A DNA stretch of 64,000 nt, from assembly GCF_034931125.1 (NCBI RefSeq), contig NZ_JAYGHM010000038.1:8876-72875 (forward strand), given 5' to 3'. Position 1 is the stretch's first letter; every line of letters begins with the position of its first letter. This DNA comes from Rivularia sp034931125. GTDB taxonomy: Bacteria > Cyanobacteriota > Cyanobacteriia > Cyanobacteriales > Nostocaceae. Below are positions 55,701 through 64,000 of this stretch, one piece after another. The notes under the pieces were generated by a model that made no database searches, was not told the origin of the DNA, and saw nothing but the letters and a program-made list of their open reading frames with translations. Made by a program: the position numbers and the translations under genes.

Positions 55701-57584
55701 TTAGACAACAAAATCCATTTTGATAATTAAATCGTTGTAATCGCGATCGCCACCTTTGGGTAAGTCTTCAAAACCAAAGCTGTTGTCACCTAACAAGCGA
55801 ATATGGTCGAAGTTATCGGTGTTTGCTCCTTGATATGCAAAGTATACTTCTGCTTTGTTGTCAAGAGCATCGTTGAAGCTACTATCGACAATTATGAAGG
55901 GAGCAAATATACTACCACCCTCAAGTGTTCCGTTGAAGTTACTTTGTGTAGAATCTTTAGTTTGCAGCAGGTCAAGGCTGGTTATCCGATTTTGCAGGGC
56001 TGCTTGTTTATATCTGGAATCACCGGGGTTAATTATTTCATCGTTACTTTTAATGCCACCATTCGCATCATTAACTGCGTAAAAACCGATAATATTGTCA
56101 TAATCTGCATCGCGTGTAACTGATACTGTAGTTTTAATAGCACCATTTTGGCTGCTTAAATCTATTAATTCAATATTGTTACTTCTTTGCAGTTTTGTAC
56201 CGATAGGTTGCGATTCACTATGATCTGTTGGTAATTCAATTGGTGGTTCAACAGGGGTAATGATTTTGTCTGATGAACTAGCACGTAAGAGCCAATTTTT
56301 ATCTTGTAATAAGGAAGTCGAGAAACTGTTTAAGTCTAAATTATCAGTGTCAGTTGCAGCGATCCAAGATTGGTTGACTGATGAACCATTATCTACAGGA
56401 ATCCATGTCGGTTTGTTGTCTATATGTTTGTATAAAGCACCAACAAAGAAGGTATTTTCTACTTTTGTGGGGTTAATAGCGATATGAGCAAAACCTTCTG
56501 TATCTAAAAGGTTGGTGTTAACTTCTAATATTTTTTCGTCACTGTCTGGTTGCTTGTCGTTATCTTTATCTTGATAGAGAAAAATTGCTGATGGATTGCC
56601 TAAGTTTGATAAACCGACGGAAATAAAATCGATTGTTTCAAATTGGGAATCGACGGTGTAAGTGTTAAATACTATTGCGTCACCGTTACCAGGGTTGTAA
56701 TGAGCGTCGCGTTTTCCATCATCTAATTGGTAGGTTTTACCATCTATCATCAAATCGAGTTTGACGTTTTCGTCATCGATGGTGACTTGCTCGGTTTTAA
56801 CGGTGTTGTTGTCCCGGATGAATTCTACTTGATAATCTCCGGGAGATAATAAAGTTTGGTATCCACCAGCGGTTTCAGTTTTAATTGAGGTGCTGAAAGT
56901 AGCGTTACTAATACCGTTAATATTAACTGTAATATCACTTAAGCCTTCACCGATGCTGTAGAAATCATCGTTATCAACATCGCGGAATATTGTACCCAGC
57001 AACCAAGATGTATTAGTTGTTGCTAATTGTTTGCTACTGCCAAAATGTTGAGTGGTGAGTAAAGAGCCTACTTTTGTAGAAGGATTATCTTCGGGTAAAA
57101 TACCAATCCCAACTTCTCGATAACTACTGGACATGGTAGTGTTGCGGTGTCCGGGGGGATTTTGGATACCATTGGGATTATCTCCCCAATCGATCGCAAA
57201 AGCTGCATGACTTTCAAATACAGAGGTTCCGTAAGCGTAGATATTTTCTGCTAACGTAGTAAATTGATAACCAGTATTGCCAACGCGATCGCCTAAGTTA
57301 GGTTCGTTGGGTAAATTATGAGATTGTTGGTCATAGTCAATCATTAACTGAGTGTGAGCAACAGCAGATTCATGTAATTGATTAGACCAAGCTACCGGCT
57401 GTGCGGGTGTGAGTTGATCCCACTGCGATCGTAACTGATTTAAATCAACTTTGAAATATGAGAGAGCGTTTTGAATATCTTCGTCGGTAGAATTAACTAA
57501 TAAATCATATTCAGCCTCCGGATTTGTTCGCATCCGGTTGATTAATTCGAGCATATACTGCTCTTTTGGATTAGGATTAGCCAT
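55701..57584 (-). CDS. CAP/SCP domain protein with C-terminal DUF4114 module
   Basis: A 627-residue protein. The CAP domain (about 10-185) has MLELINRMRTNPEAEY, ESAVAHTQLMI, TTLAENIYAYG and GHRNTTMSSSYREVGIGI. About 190-270 is a SdrD/CNA-B-like beta segment (LGTIFRDVDNDDFYSIGEG). A beta-rich middle follows (about 280-430). The DUF4114 module (about 480-627) ends FGFEDLPKGGDRDYNDLIIKM. Calcium-loop-like DVDNDDF and DKDNDKQPDSDE are seen. No signal peptide. It is probably exported by the type I system just downstream; CAP proteins act in extracellular contexts, but the role is unknown here. Confidence 0.88.
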   Translation of the reverse strand: MANPNPKEQYMLELINRMRTNPEAEYDLLVNSTDEDIQNALSYFKVDLNQLRSQWDQLTPAQPVAWSNQLHESAVAHTQLMIDYDQQSHNLPNEPNLGDRVGNTGYQFTTLAENIYAYGTSVFESHAAFAIDWGDNPNGIQNPPGHRNTTMSSSYREVGIGILPEDNPSTKVGSLLTTQHFGSSKQLATTNTSWLLGTIFRDVDNDDFYSIGEGLSDITVNINGISNATFSTSIKTETAGGYQTLLSPGDYQVEFIRDNNTVKTEQVTIDDENVKLDLMIDGKTYQLDDGKRDAHYNPGNGDAIVFNTYTVDSQFETIDFISVGLSNLGNPSAIFLYQDKDNDKQPDSDEKILEVNTNLLDTEGFAHIAINPTKVENTFFVGALYKHIDNKPTWIPVDNGSSVNQSWIAATDTDNLDLNSFSTSLLQDKNWLLRASSSDKIITPVEPPIELPTDHSESQPIGTKLQRSNNIELIDLSSQNGAIKTTVSVTRDADYDNIIGFYAVNDANGGIKSNDEIINPGDSRYKQAALQNRITSLDLLQTKDSTQSNFNGTLEGGSIFAPFIIVDSSFNDALDNKAEVYFAYQGANTDNFDHIRLLGDNSFGFEDLPKGGDRDYNDLIIKMDFVV

Positions 57585-57720
57585 TGTTACTGCTTAAGTA
57601 TTGGTGGAACACGTACCGAACACAGCGGACATCAGCAGATTTTGGCACCCAGAATATTTTTTATTTATTGAAACCTCATTTCGTCTTACGTTCTACGGAC
57701 ACGTTTCTTATTAAGGAGGG

Positions 57721-57811
57721 AGTGAGTATAATTCGTAATACGTAATTAATTCCCTATAAACAAAATTAAGGGGCTTCCTTTTTGGTTTAATCCACGGATA
57801 AATCCGGGGGT
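57721..57811. repeat. Shared intergenic repeat, copy 2
   Basis: Matches 48762-48861 (see there). It lies 137 bp upstream of the CAP-DUF4114 start, whereas copy 1 lies about 630 bp upstream of the vWA-DUF4114 start. GGATAAATCC is a small palindrome inside it. Confidence 0.8.
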
Positions 57812-58318
57812 TATGTATGACCTAACAGTCACGCTTCGCGTGAACGCTAACAAACCGATAAAATTTACTTGGTGAGGTTTCATGTAATAGGAAAATATTA
57901 ATGAAGATTAACTACAAATTAGAACAAAAAATTCCGAGAAATACTTATTTTGTTTTATGGTAGACATACTTATTTCATTTGTTTAGCTAAAATCCGGATA
58001 GATAAATTGCTGGCTGTAAGGGATTTTTTTTTACGGTAAAAGGTAGTTTTTCTGAGGGCTTGTAACTTGTGGGATGAGTAAAGCTTGTCCTACAATTACT
58101 TAGGTATATAAACTCATTTTGTATTTATTATTTCCTTGTATTTATTACGTTTAAATATAATAGTTTTTTGTTTAGCGATAATCTAGCTGGTGTGGCTACT
58201 TTTGTTTGAGAATGCATAGAAATAATTTTGTTAGGAGTTACGCAACGACAAGGTAAGCGCGTCAAGAAGGAAACCATATAAATCTTTTCCGGAGATATCT
58301 ATTGAGAATTGACAATTA

Positions 58319-58361
58319 AAAAAAAGCACCCGGAAAATAAATTACCTGGTGCTTTTTTTTT
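58319..58361. terminator. Bidirectional intrinsic terminator
   Basis: AAAAAAAGCACC and GGTGCTTTTTTTTT form a stem flanked by an A-run and a T-run, with a loop of about 17 bases, so it can work on both strands. It is 240 bp past the stop of the Big_5-DUF4114 gene on the minus strand. Confidence 0.8.
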
Positions 58362-58602
58362 GAGGAATTTTAAATAATGAACTGGCTATTTAGAGGCAAT
58401 ACATCATTTAAAATCTAAGATGAAGCCTACCGATTGCTTAACACATATCTTACAACATTTTCAAAAAGCAAAAAGAAACCGAGTTTCTCGCAAATCGCTA
58501 AACGAAAAAACAATTTTTGCAGGAGAAGAAACCCGGTTTATAGCTAAGGTGCAAGTTAGGAATTAAGGTTTCCCAGCCGTAGCCGGGAAATGCGTTGATC
58601 AA

Positions 58603-61600
58603 TTAAGCAATTTTGAAATCTACAGTGATTTCTAAGTCGTTGAAGTCTCTGTCACCACCGTTAGCCAAGTCTTCAAACTTGAAGGTGTTACCGCTGGTGA
58701 TGATGTGGTCTATGCTGCCGTTATCAGTGTTAGCACCTAACCAAGAGGTGTAAACGCCTTCTACGCTGCTGAGGTCGCTCTTAGCTTCTGCCAAAGTACC
58801 ATCAGCAATCAATAACACACCAAGAACATCTCCACCTGCAATATTGAAGCTTCCCGATGCATTATTACTTGTAAATGCTTGACCAACGATGTTGTTTAAT
58901 GCTTCTTGAATGTAAGCAGCTCCATCGCTAGGTGCCAAGGAACCGATTTCACCGTTAGCGTTATTAACTGTGTAGAAGTAGACGGTGTTATCGTACTTAG
59001 CTTCTCTATCAACGTCGTAGCTAACTTCTACTGTTTGACCTGCGAATGCGGTGAGGTCAATTATTTCCATCACGTTTCCAGCAGCATCTTTGTTGCTGGT
59101 TTCGATAGGATTAATAACTGTTCCAGGAGGTGTTACAGGAGGTGTTACAGGAGGTGTTACAGGAGGTGTTACAGGAGGTGTTACAGGAGGTGTTACAGGA
59201 GGTGTTACAGGTGCTGCAACTGTGGTGAAGTTGAAGGTACCATCGGTTGCCAATGTACCGTCAAATTCGTTGCCAGCAGCGTCTGCGAATGCACCATCTT
59301 CGATTGCTACGGTGTAAGCTTTACCGTTCATCAAGTCAGCAGTTGGATTGATAGTAACTACACCACCAGCAGCGATGGATACCTGAGCATCATCAGCGGC
59401 GATTGTGGTAATGTTTCCATCAGCATCTGTGATGGTGATGTTTTTACCTGCAACTGCTGTTACGTCTTCACCCAAGTTGAAGCTGATATTTGCATCTACT
59501 GCAACGTTAGTAGCGTTGTCTGCGGGTGATGTAGCTCCGGTTACTACAGGTGCTGTGGTGTCGGGTAAAGTTGTGGAGAAATTGAAGGTAGTAGTATCGT
59601 TAATACCGTCGTAAGCTTCACCAGACAAGTCTCTAATTGCACCGGCTGCAATTTGTACGTAGTAGTCGGTGTTAGCTTCTAAGTTATCAGTAGGGTTGAT
59701 GGTAATTGTGTTACCACTGCTGGTTACTTTAGAAGCGCTAACGTTGAAGGCTTCAACAAGGGTACCATCTGCTTTGAAGAGGCTGATGTTACCAGTACCT
59801 TCTCTAACAGCTTCGTTGAAGGTAATCTTCAAGTCGTCACCAAGTGCAACTCCCATGCTGTCGTCAGCAGGAGTGAATGTTAGTGCAACGGGTTCACCAG
59901 CAGCAGCAGTGGTGAAATTGAAGGTTGTTTTGTCGGTGATACCGTCAAAGGTGTCATTATCTCCAGCTGCAGCCTGAATTGCTCCGTCTTCAATTTCTAC
60001 GTAGTATTCTTTGGAGGTGCTGAGGTTATTAGCTGGGTCAATGGTAACTTTCTTACCGTTAAATGTGACTTTGCCAACACCAGCTACAGTATATTCTGTA
60101 ACTCCTGCTGAAGGACTTGTAGGTTGTACAGATGTCAGATCAATAGTTCTGACATCTGTACCATCTGTACTTTTAACAGAGATTTTCTTGTTACCAGCAG
60201 TAACAGCTTCGTTGAACTCGATTTCCAAGTTACCGTCGATAGGAAAATTAGTTGTATTGTCAGTGGGTGAGAAGTCACCTACTACAACAGGACCGTCATC
60301 GCTTGCAGTAGTGAAGTTCCAAGCATCTGTACCACTGATACCAGCAAATTTGTTGCCTGCTACATCTGTAACTGTTCCTTCTTCAATTTCTACATAGTAT
60401 TGTGTAGAAGTTTTGAAGTCGTCGGCAACAGCTGTTTTGATATTAATGTCAATAGATGTAGCCCCTGCTGCTAATGTAGTTGCACTTTGAACTACACCAC
60501 TTGTTGTAGGAGCAGTACCAGCAGCAGTATATTCAACTGTTCCAACAACGCTATTATCAGAAGCATCTTTGATGAAAATTTTACCTTTTCCAGCAGTTAC
60601 AGCTTCATCGAATTTGATAGTTAACCTACCATCAGTTGGAACATTCACTGCATTATCAGCAGGAGATAGGGGGTTGCTGGAAGCTAACTTAGGTGCAACA
60701 ATATCAGTCGCAGTTCTGAAGTTCCAATTAATCTTGTCGTTGATACCAGCGTAAAATACACTAGAGCTATCGCTATCTTCAATAGCGTTGTTGTCAATTT
60801 GTATGTAGTATCCAGTGTTAGCTTCTAGGTCAGCAGAAGGATTGATGGTTACTTTTGTACCTTCAAATTTTACCTTTGCATCGCTAACAGAAATGGTTTC
60901 AACGATAGAATCGTCTGATTCTTTCTTGATGGTAATGTTGCCAGTACCAGCTTTAACTTCTTCGTTAAAGGTGATAACTAAGTCTTCACCAGCAAGAACT
61001 GTTCCAGTACCTGTTGTTGGGTCGTTAATATCATTAGCAGGAGAAAGGTTAGTTACTACAGGTGCTGGGGTGTTAGCTGTAGTGAAGCTCCAACTTGTGC
61101 CTGTAATGGCTGCTGCATCATTTCCAGCTAAATCTTCAATTGCACCACTCTCAATGTTTACAAAATACGTTGTATCTAATTCGAGGTTGTTAGTAGGATC
61201 AATGACTACTGTATCGCCATTGGCTTGAAGTGAACTAATTAGTATCTCTGTGTCGTCAGTTCCTGTTCCTGTTCCGTCAAAAGTTCCGTCACCACCATCT
61301 TTGTAAAGCTTAATTGTCTTTGTAGGATCAAGCTTCACATTTTCATTAAAGTTAATGGTCAAGTTGGAATCAACCGCAACATTTGTTGCAGCGTCAGCAG
61401 GAGTTCTTGAATCCTCTGTAGGAGCAATAGTATCGTTAGCAGTGAAGGTCAATTCAGCTTTGTCAGCAGTAGCAGCAGCAGTATCTGCTGTGTATGCATT
61501 TCCAGCTAAGTCTACAATCGCCCCATTGTCGATTTGTACGTAGTATGTTGTACCATTGACTAAATCATTTTTGGGGTTGATGAAGATTCTGTTGTTGCTA

Positions 61601-62403
61601 GAATCGATTACTACCTTATCATCTACAGCTGTATTACCTGTTGTGAAATCAGCAGCATTAAATGATTGAACAAGCGTACCATTGTTGTTGAAGATGGAGA
61701 TGTTACCACTACCAGCTTTTATGCCTGCTGCCAAACCTAACGCAGGTGATTCGGTGAATTCAATTTCGATAGCAGCAGTTCTTTCAATATTACCAGTGCC
61801 ATTTAGATTACTATCATTCAAACTTGCTGCAATTATTGTAGGCGCAGTTTTATCACCAGCATTAGCACCATCTAAAATTTGGCTTGCGTTAATACTATTC
61901 TTGCTGTTGCTACCTGAAACAATCTTCCACTGAAACTCAGAGTTCTCGTCACCAGTTCCCTGCAATTGTAAAGAGCTATTTGCAGGAGTAGATTCGCTCT
62001 GTTGGAAGTTGGTTCCAATTAAAGCACTGGTTTGACCTTGTACATTAGTAATACCAGTAGGCTGATCTGCTGCGGTGATAGTGCTGCTACCATAGCCAAG
62101 GAATTGAACTAAATCGCCAGCAGCAGTAGTACCTTTTAGTAAAGCAATAGCGCCCGTTCCATCTTTGATATCGCTAAAGTCAACAGCAACTGTACCAAAA
62201 CCTTTATCATTTTGGTCTTGGATTACGGTTTGGGATAGTACATCGCCTAGCTTTACTTCTTTATAAAACTTCCCATCATCACCGTAAAGAACTATTCTGT
62301 AGTCTTTAAGGTCGGTACCAGCAGGACCTGCAATTTCAATGAACTGGTTAGTATCAGTACCAGTATTGTTATAGTGAAACTCGTTAATAAAAACTGTTGC
62401 CAT
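58603..62403 (-). CDS. Large surface-type protein: lamin-tail domain, seven Big_5 repeats, VTPP linker, DUF4114 module
   Basis: The frame reaches 62457, but ATG at 62403 (MATVFINEFHYNNTG) has AGGAG 11 bases upstream, giving 1266 residues. N-terminal lamin-tail-like domain (about 1-150). Then seven Ig-like Big_5 (SbsA) repeats of about 100-140 residues, each of the type SPADNATNVAVDANISFN... NPTADL... YYVQIDNGAIEDLAGN... FNFTT. A linker of seven VTPP units precedes the DUF4114 module (last 170 residues, ending FKFEDLANGGDRDFNDL). No signal peptide or membrane helix. It is acidic and Cys-poor, like other type I-secreted surface proteins. Export by the neighbouring system is inferred. Confidence 0.88.
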   Translation of the reverse strand: MATVFINEFHYNNTGTDTNQFIEIAGPAGTDLKDYRIVLYGDDGKFYKEVKLGDVLSQTVIQDQNDKGFGTVAVDFSDIKDGTGAIALLKGTTAAGDLVQFLGYGSSTITAADQPTGITNVQGQTSALIGTNFQQSESTPANSSLQLQGTGDENSEFQWKIVSGSNSKNSINASQILDGANAGDKTAPTIIAASLNDSNLNGTGNIERTAAIEIEFTESPALGLAAGIKAGSGNISIFNNNGTLVQSFNAADFTTGNTAVDDKVVIDSSNNRIFINPKNDLVNGTTYYVQIDNGAIVDLAGNAYTADTAAATADKAELTFTANDTIAPTEDSRTPADAATNVAVDSNLTINFNENVKLDPTKTIKLYKDGGDGTFDGTGTGTDDTEILISSLQANGDTVVIDPTNNLELDTTYFVNIESGAIEDLAGNDAAAITGTSWSFTTANTPAPVVTNLSPANDINDPTTGTGTVLAGEDLVITFNEEVKAGTGNITIKKESDDSIVETISVSDAKVKFEGTKVTINPSADLEANTGYYIQIDNNAIEDSDSSSVFYAGINDKINWNFRTATDIVAPKLASSNPLSPADNAVNVPTDGRLTIKFDEAVTAGKGKIFIKDASDNSVVGTVEYTAAGTAPTTSGVVQSATTLAAGATSIDINIKTAVADDFKTSTQYYVEIEEGTVTDVAGNKFAGISGTDAWNFTTASDDGPVVVGDFSPTDNTTNFPIDGNLEIEFNEAVTAGNKKISVKSTDGTDVRTIDLTSVQPTSPSAGVTEYTVAGVGKVTFNGKKVTIDPANNLSTSKEYYVEIEDGAIQAAAGDNDTFDGITDKTTFNFTTAAAGEPVALTFTPADDSMGVALGDDLKITFNEAVREGTGNISLFKADGTLVEAFNVSASKVTSSGNTITINPTDNLEANTDYYVQIAAGAIRDLSGEAYDGINDTTTFNFSTTLPDTTAPVVTGATSPADNATNVAVDANISFNLGEDVTAVAGKNITITDADGNITTIAADDAQVSIAAGGVVTINPTADLMNGKAYTVAIEDGAFADAAGNEFDGTLATDGTFNFTTVAAPVTPPVTPPVTPPVTPPVTPPVTPPVTPPGTVINPIETSNKDAAGNVMEIIDLTAFAGQTVEVSYDVDREAKYDNTVYFYTVNNANGEIGSLAPSDGAAYIQEALNNIVGQAFTSNNASGSFNIAGGDVLGVLLIADGTLAEAKSDLSSVEGVYTSWLGANTDNGSIDHIITSGNTFKFEDLANGGDRDFNDLEITVDFKIA
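59125..59208. repeat. 12-bp minisatellite, seven copies, inside the Big_5-DUF4114 gene
   Basis: Seven perfect AGGAGGTGTTAC units on the + strand encode VTPP on the other strand. The copy number can vary without breaking the frame, changing the linker length between the last Big_5 repeat and DUF4114. Confidence 0.95.
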
Positions 62404-63428
62404 TCGAGAGAAATCTCCTAGTTGATCTATATATAGATGTGCCGAGATACACCCCACGCCTTATCTACCCAGCGTTGAAAACCTGATAAGTGCAACTACT
62501 CGCAGCACTCCCTTACTGACTTACCAGAAGTGCTGGAGTTGTCAGCAATTGCCTCATAGATTCAGATGAAATTTCACGTTTGCTCATTTACTTCAAATAC
62601 GTCATTGCAAACGGAGCTAAGCGGAACATTCATTCAACGGTGAGCGTTTCGGAAGGATATTATGTGCCTTCGGAAAACACTACGCGAACACTCGCTACTG
62701 CTGCATTAGTAATGACAAGTATTTTAATAAACGCAATAAAAATTAAACTTTGTAATCTCAAACTTCTGTCTTTAGCAAGAGGTTTGAATTCACAGTTATC
62801 AATCTACTCGTAAATTATTAAAAAGAAAAAAAATCCAGATTAAGTGCAATTTAAATCTGAATAATTAATAATATTTTTTACGTTATTATACACAGTGCAA
62901 AACACTCAAATAATCAAGTTTGTTTTTTACCTATACTGTATCTTAATACAGATTATAGGTTTGTGAAATACTTTTGTGTTTTACTTTGCTAATTATAGAT
63001 ATAAATGTATATTCCGTTGAGTTCGCAGGTCATCATGTTAAAGCTAAGGTGATTTTTATCTGATGAATTGCAGTTTAATTTACTTTTTTGCTTTTAGAAT
63101 GATTTTTGTCAAGTCAAGTTTTTATTATTGATGTTTAATTCTACTTTTGTATATTCTAGTTAATAAAAATAGTGATTTCCTTGTTCCCAGTCTCCGACTG
63201 GAAACGCATCTCTGAAGGCACTGCCTTCTTTATATAGGGTCGGCAGAGCCTAGGCTGTGTACTTTGTGGGTTTTTGGGCTAAAAGTTCACACAGTTTTTG
63301 TGTTGGGTTTCAAGTGGAGGCAGAGCCTCCTGCATCGGCATTCCCAGGCTGAGCCTGGGAACGAGAAATTGGGAATTGGTCCCTTCCCGGCTTTATGATT
63401 AGCTGTAAGGGGAAAGGGGGGAGTAATA
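62404..63428. other. 1 kb intergenic region with fold-back repeats
   Basis: AT-rich, upstream of the large surface-protein gene. It contains an 18-base CCCAGGCTGAGCCTGGGA fold-back (63344-63361) followed by ACGAG, and a GGAGGCAGAGCCTCC palindrome (63316-63330). Both resemble fold-backs elsewhere in the window. No gene. Confidence 0.6.
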
Positions 63429-63968
63429 TCACGCGCTAAATTCTATCTTGATTTCAAGGTCGTTGAAGTCAGAGTCACCACCGTTAGCCAAATCTTCAAA
63501 TTTGAATATATTGTTCTCAAATTTAATATGATCGAAGTTTCCGCTATCGGTATTAGCTCCAATGTAGGAGAAGTAAACCCCTTCTACGCTATTAAGATTT
63601 TTCGCTTGTTCTAAGGTTCCGTCAGCAACGATCGCAATACCCAAAATATCCCCACCTGCAATATCAAGCATTCCTGTTGTGGTTTTCTCGTCGGGTGTTG
63701 ATAATCCATTGGTTGGGTTAATAACGTTGTTTAATGCAGCTTGCAGATAACCGCTAGTATTTGGTGCTAAGGAACCAATTTCACCGTTAGCGTTATCAAC
63801 TGTGTAGAAGTAAACGTTGTTGTTGTAATTTGCTTCCCGGTTGACTTCAAAGCTCGCTGTTACGGTTCTACCTGCGAATCCGGTAAGGTCAATTAGTTCG
63901 ATTTCATTTCCACTTGCATCTTTGTTATTAGTGTTAATAGGGTTGATAGTTAAAGTTTGTAGGTTGGG
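63429..63968 (-). pseudogene. DUF4114 module without visible start (truncated or broken gene)
   Basis: The frame is open for 180 codons on the minus strand. It begins after an in-frame TAA at 63969-63971 and ends at 63429. It reads TINPINTNNKDASGNEIE, then NNVYFYTVDNANGEIGSLAP and FKFEDLANGGDSDFNDLEI, closely matching the last 170 residues of the 58603 gene. The only ATG (63671) is mid-domain. The upstream sequence GTTGGGTTAGACGC resembles an intergenic repeat. A frameshift or the window edge may hide a longer gene; only the C-terminal half is certain. Confidence 0.7.
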
Positions 63969-64000
63969 TTAGACGCAAAAACAATATTGATGGTGATTAG

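Larger units (their letters stand above)
57585..58602. other. 1 kb intergenic region
   Basis: Contains repeat copy 2 (57721-57811), the terminator at 58319-58361 and a fold-back (GAAACCGAGTTTCTC and AGAAACCCGGTTT at about 58476-58540). No frame with coding character. Confidence 0.6.

Noticed and set aside
58906..59529. Open frame on the + strand with repeated CYRR units
   Set aside because: It is the shadow of the 12-bp repeat and of the Big_5-DUF4114 gene on the other strand.
62580..62813. 77-codon frame upstream of the large surface-protein gene
   Set aside because: No conserved features; intergenic fold-back sequence contributes to it.

Overview
The window is chromosomal DNA from a filamentous, probably heterocyst-forming (Nostocales-type) cyanobacterium. 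The evidence is the many GCGATCGC (HIP1-type) octamers, the long tandem 7-10 bp repeats between genes, and genes typical of cyanobacteria: acyl-ACP reductase plus aldehyde-deformylating oxygenase, a CyaB1-like adenylate cyclase, a GUN4-kinase fusion, a TxlA thioredoxin, HPPD, and many DUF families known mainly from cyanobacteria. Five runs of N (3942-4023, 6089-6352, 25751-26103, 43563-43800, 50787-50908) are scaffold gaps, four of them flanked by tandem repeats. No transposase, phage gene or CRISPR array is visible. The small mobile traces are MITE-like elements.

Layout. 1-2780: the hydrocarbon cluster accA (partial), aar and ado. 3051-9098: a lone sugar-type ABC permease, a pentapeptide-repeat protein convergent with a cyanobacterial conserved protein, and a GAF-GAF-PAS adenylate cyclase. 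10216-19755: an amino-acid permease, a lipoprotein, a Tat-exported serine hydrolase, DUF1206, a GHL10 glycosidase-like protein, DUF2358, a phytol/polyprenol kinase, a TVP38 membrane protein and DUF1350. 19914-25520: signalling genes, namely an RsbU-like phosphatase convergent with a STAS protein, a five-PAS histidine kinase and an HTH-GrpE-like fusion. 25690-34056: a ZIP transporter fragment, an SDR, an NTF2-like protein, murG, DUF6737, a CBS/DUF21 protein, txlA, a NIL-ferredoxin, a CHAD protein and tRNA-His(GTG). 34178-46200: DUF4359, the kinase-GUN4 protein, tyrA, a long pentapeptide protein, DUF1517, a lipoprotein, DAHP synthase, hppD, a NYN-LOTUS protein and an unknown protein.

46435-64000 is the most distinctive block. 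Four proteins or fragments, plus one decayed copy, end in the same C-terminal DUF4114 module, whose signature is close to FxFEDLxxGGDxDFND. They surround a PpiC-type isomerase, an HlyB-like ABC exporter with a degenerate C39 domain, and an HlyD adaptor. The passenger domains differ: von Willebrand A, CAP/SCP, and lamin-tail plus seven Big_5 repeats. None has an N-terminal signal peptide. The reading I favour is a type I secretion locus with its own set of DUF4114-tagged surface or extracellular cargo. That is an inference from layout and domain types, not something the sequence proves.

Other links: tyrA, DAHP synthase, hppD and the phytol kinase all bear on aromatic, tocopherol or plastoquinone synthesis, although they are dispersed. 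The signalling genes could form a local partner-switching pathway.
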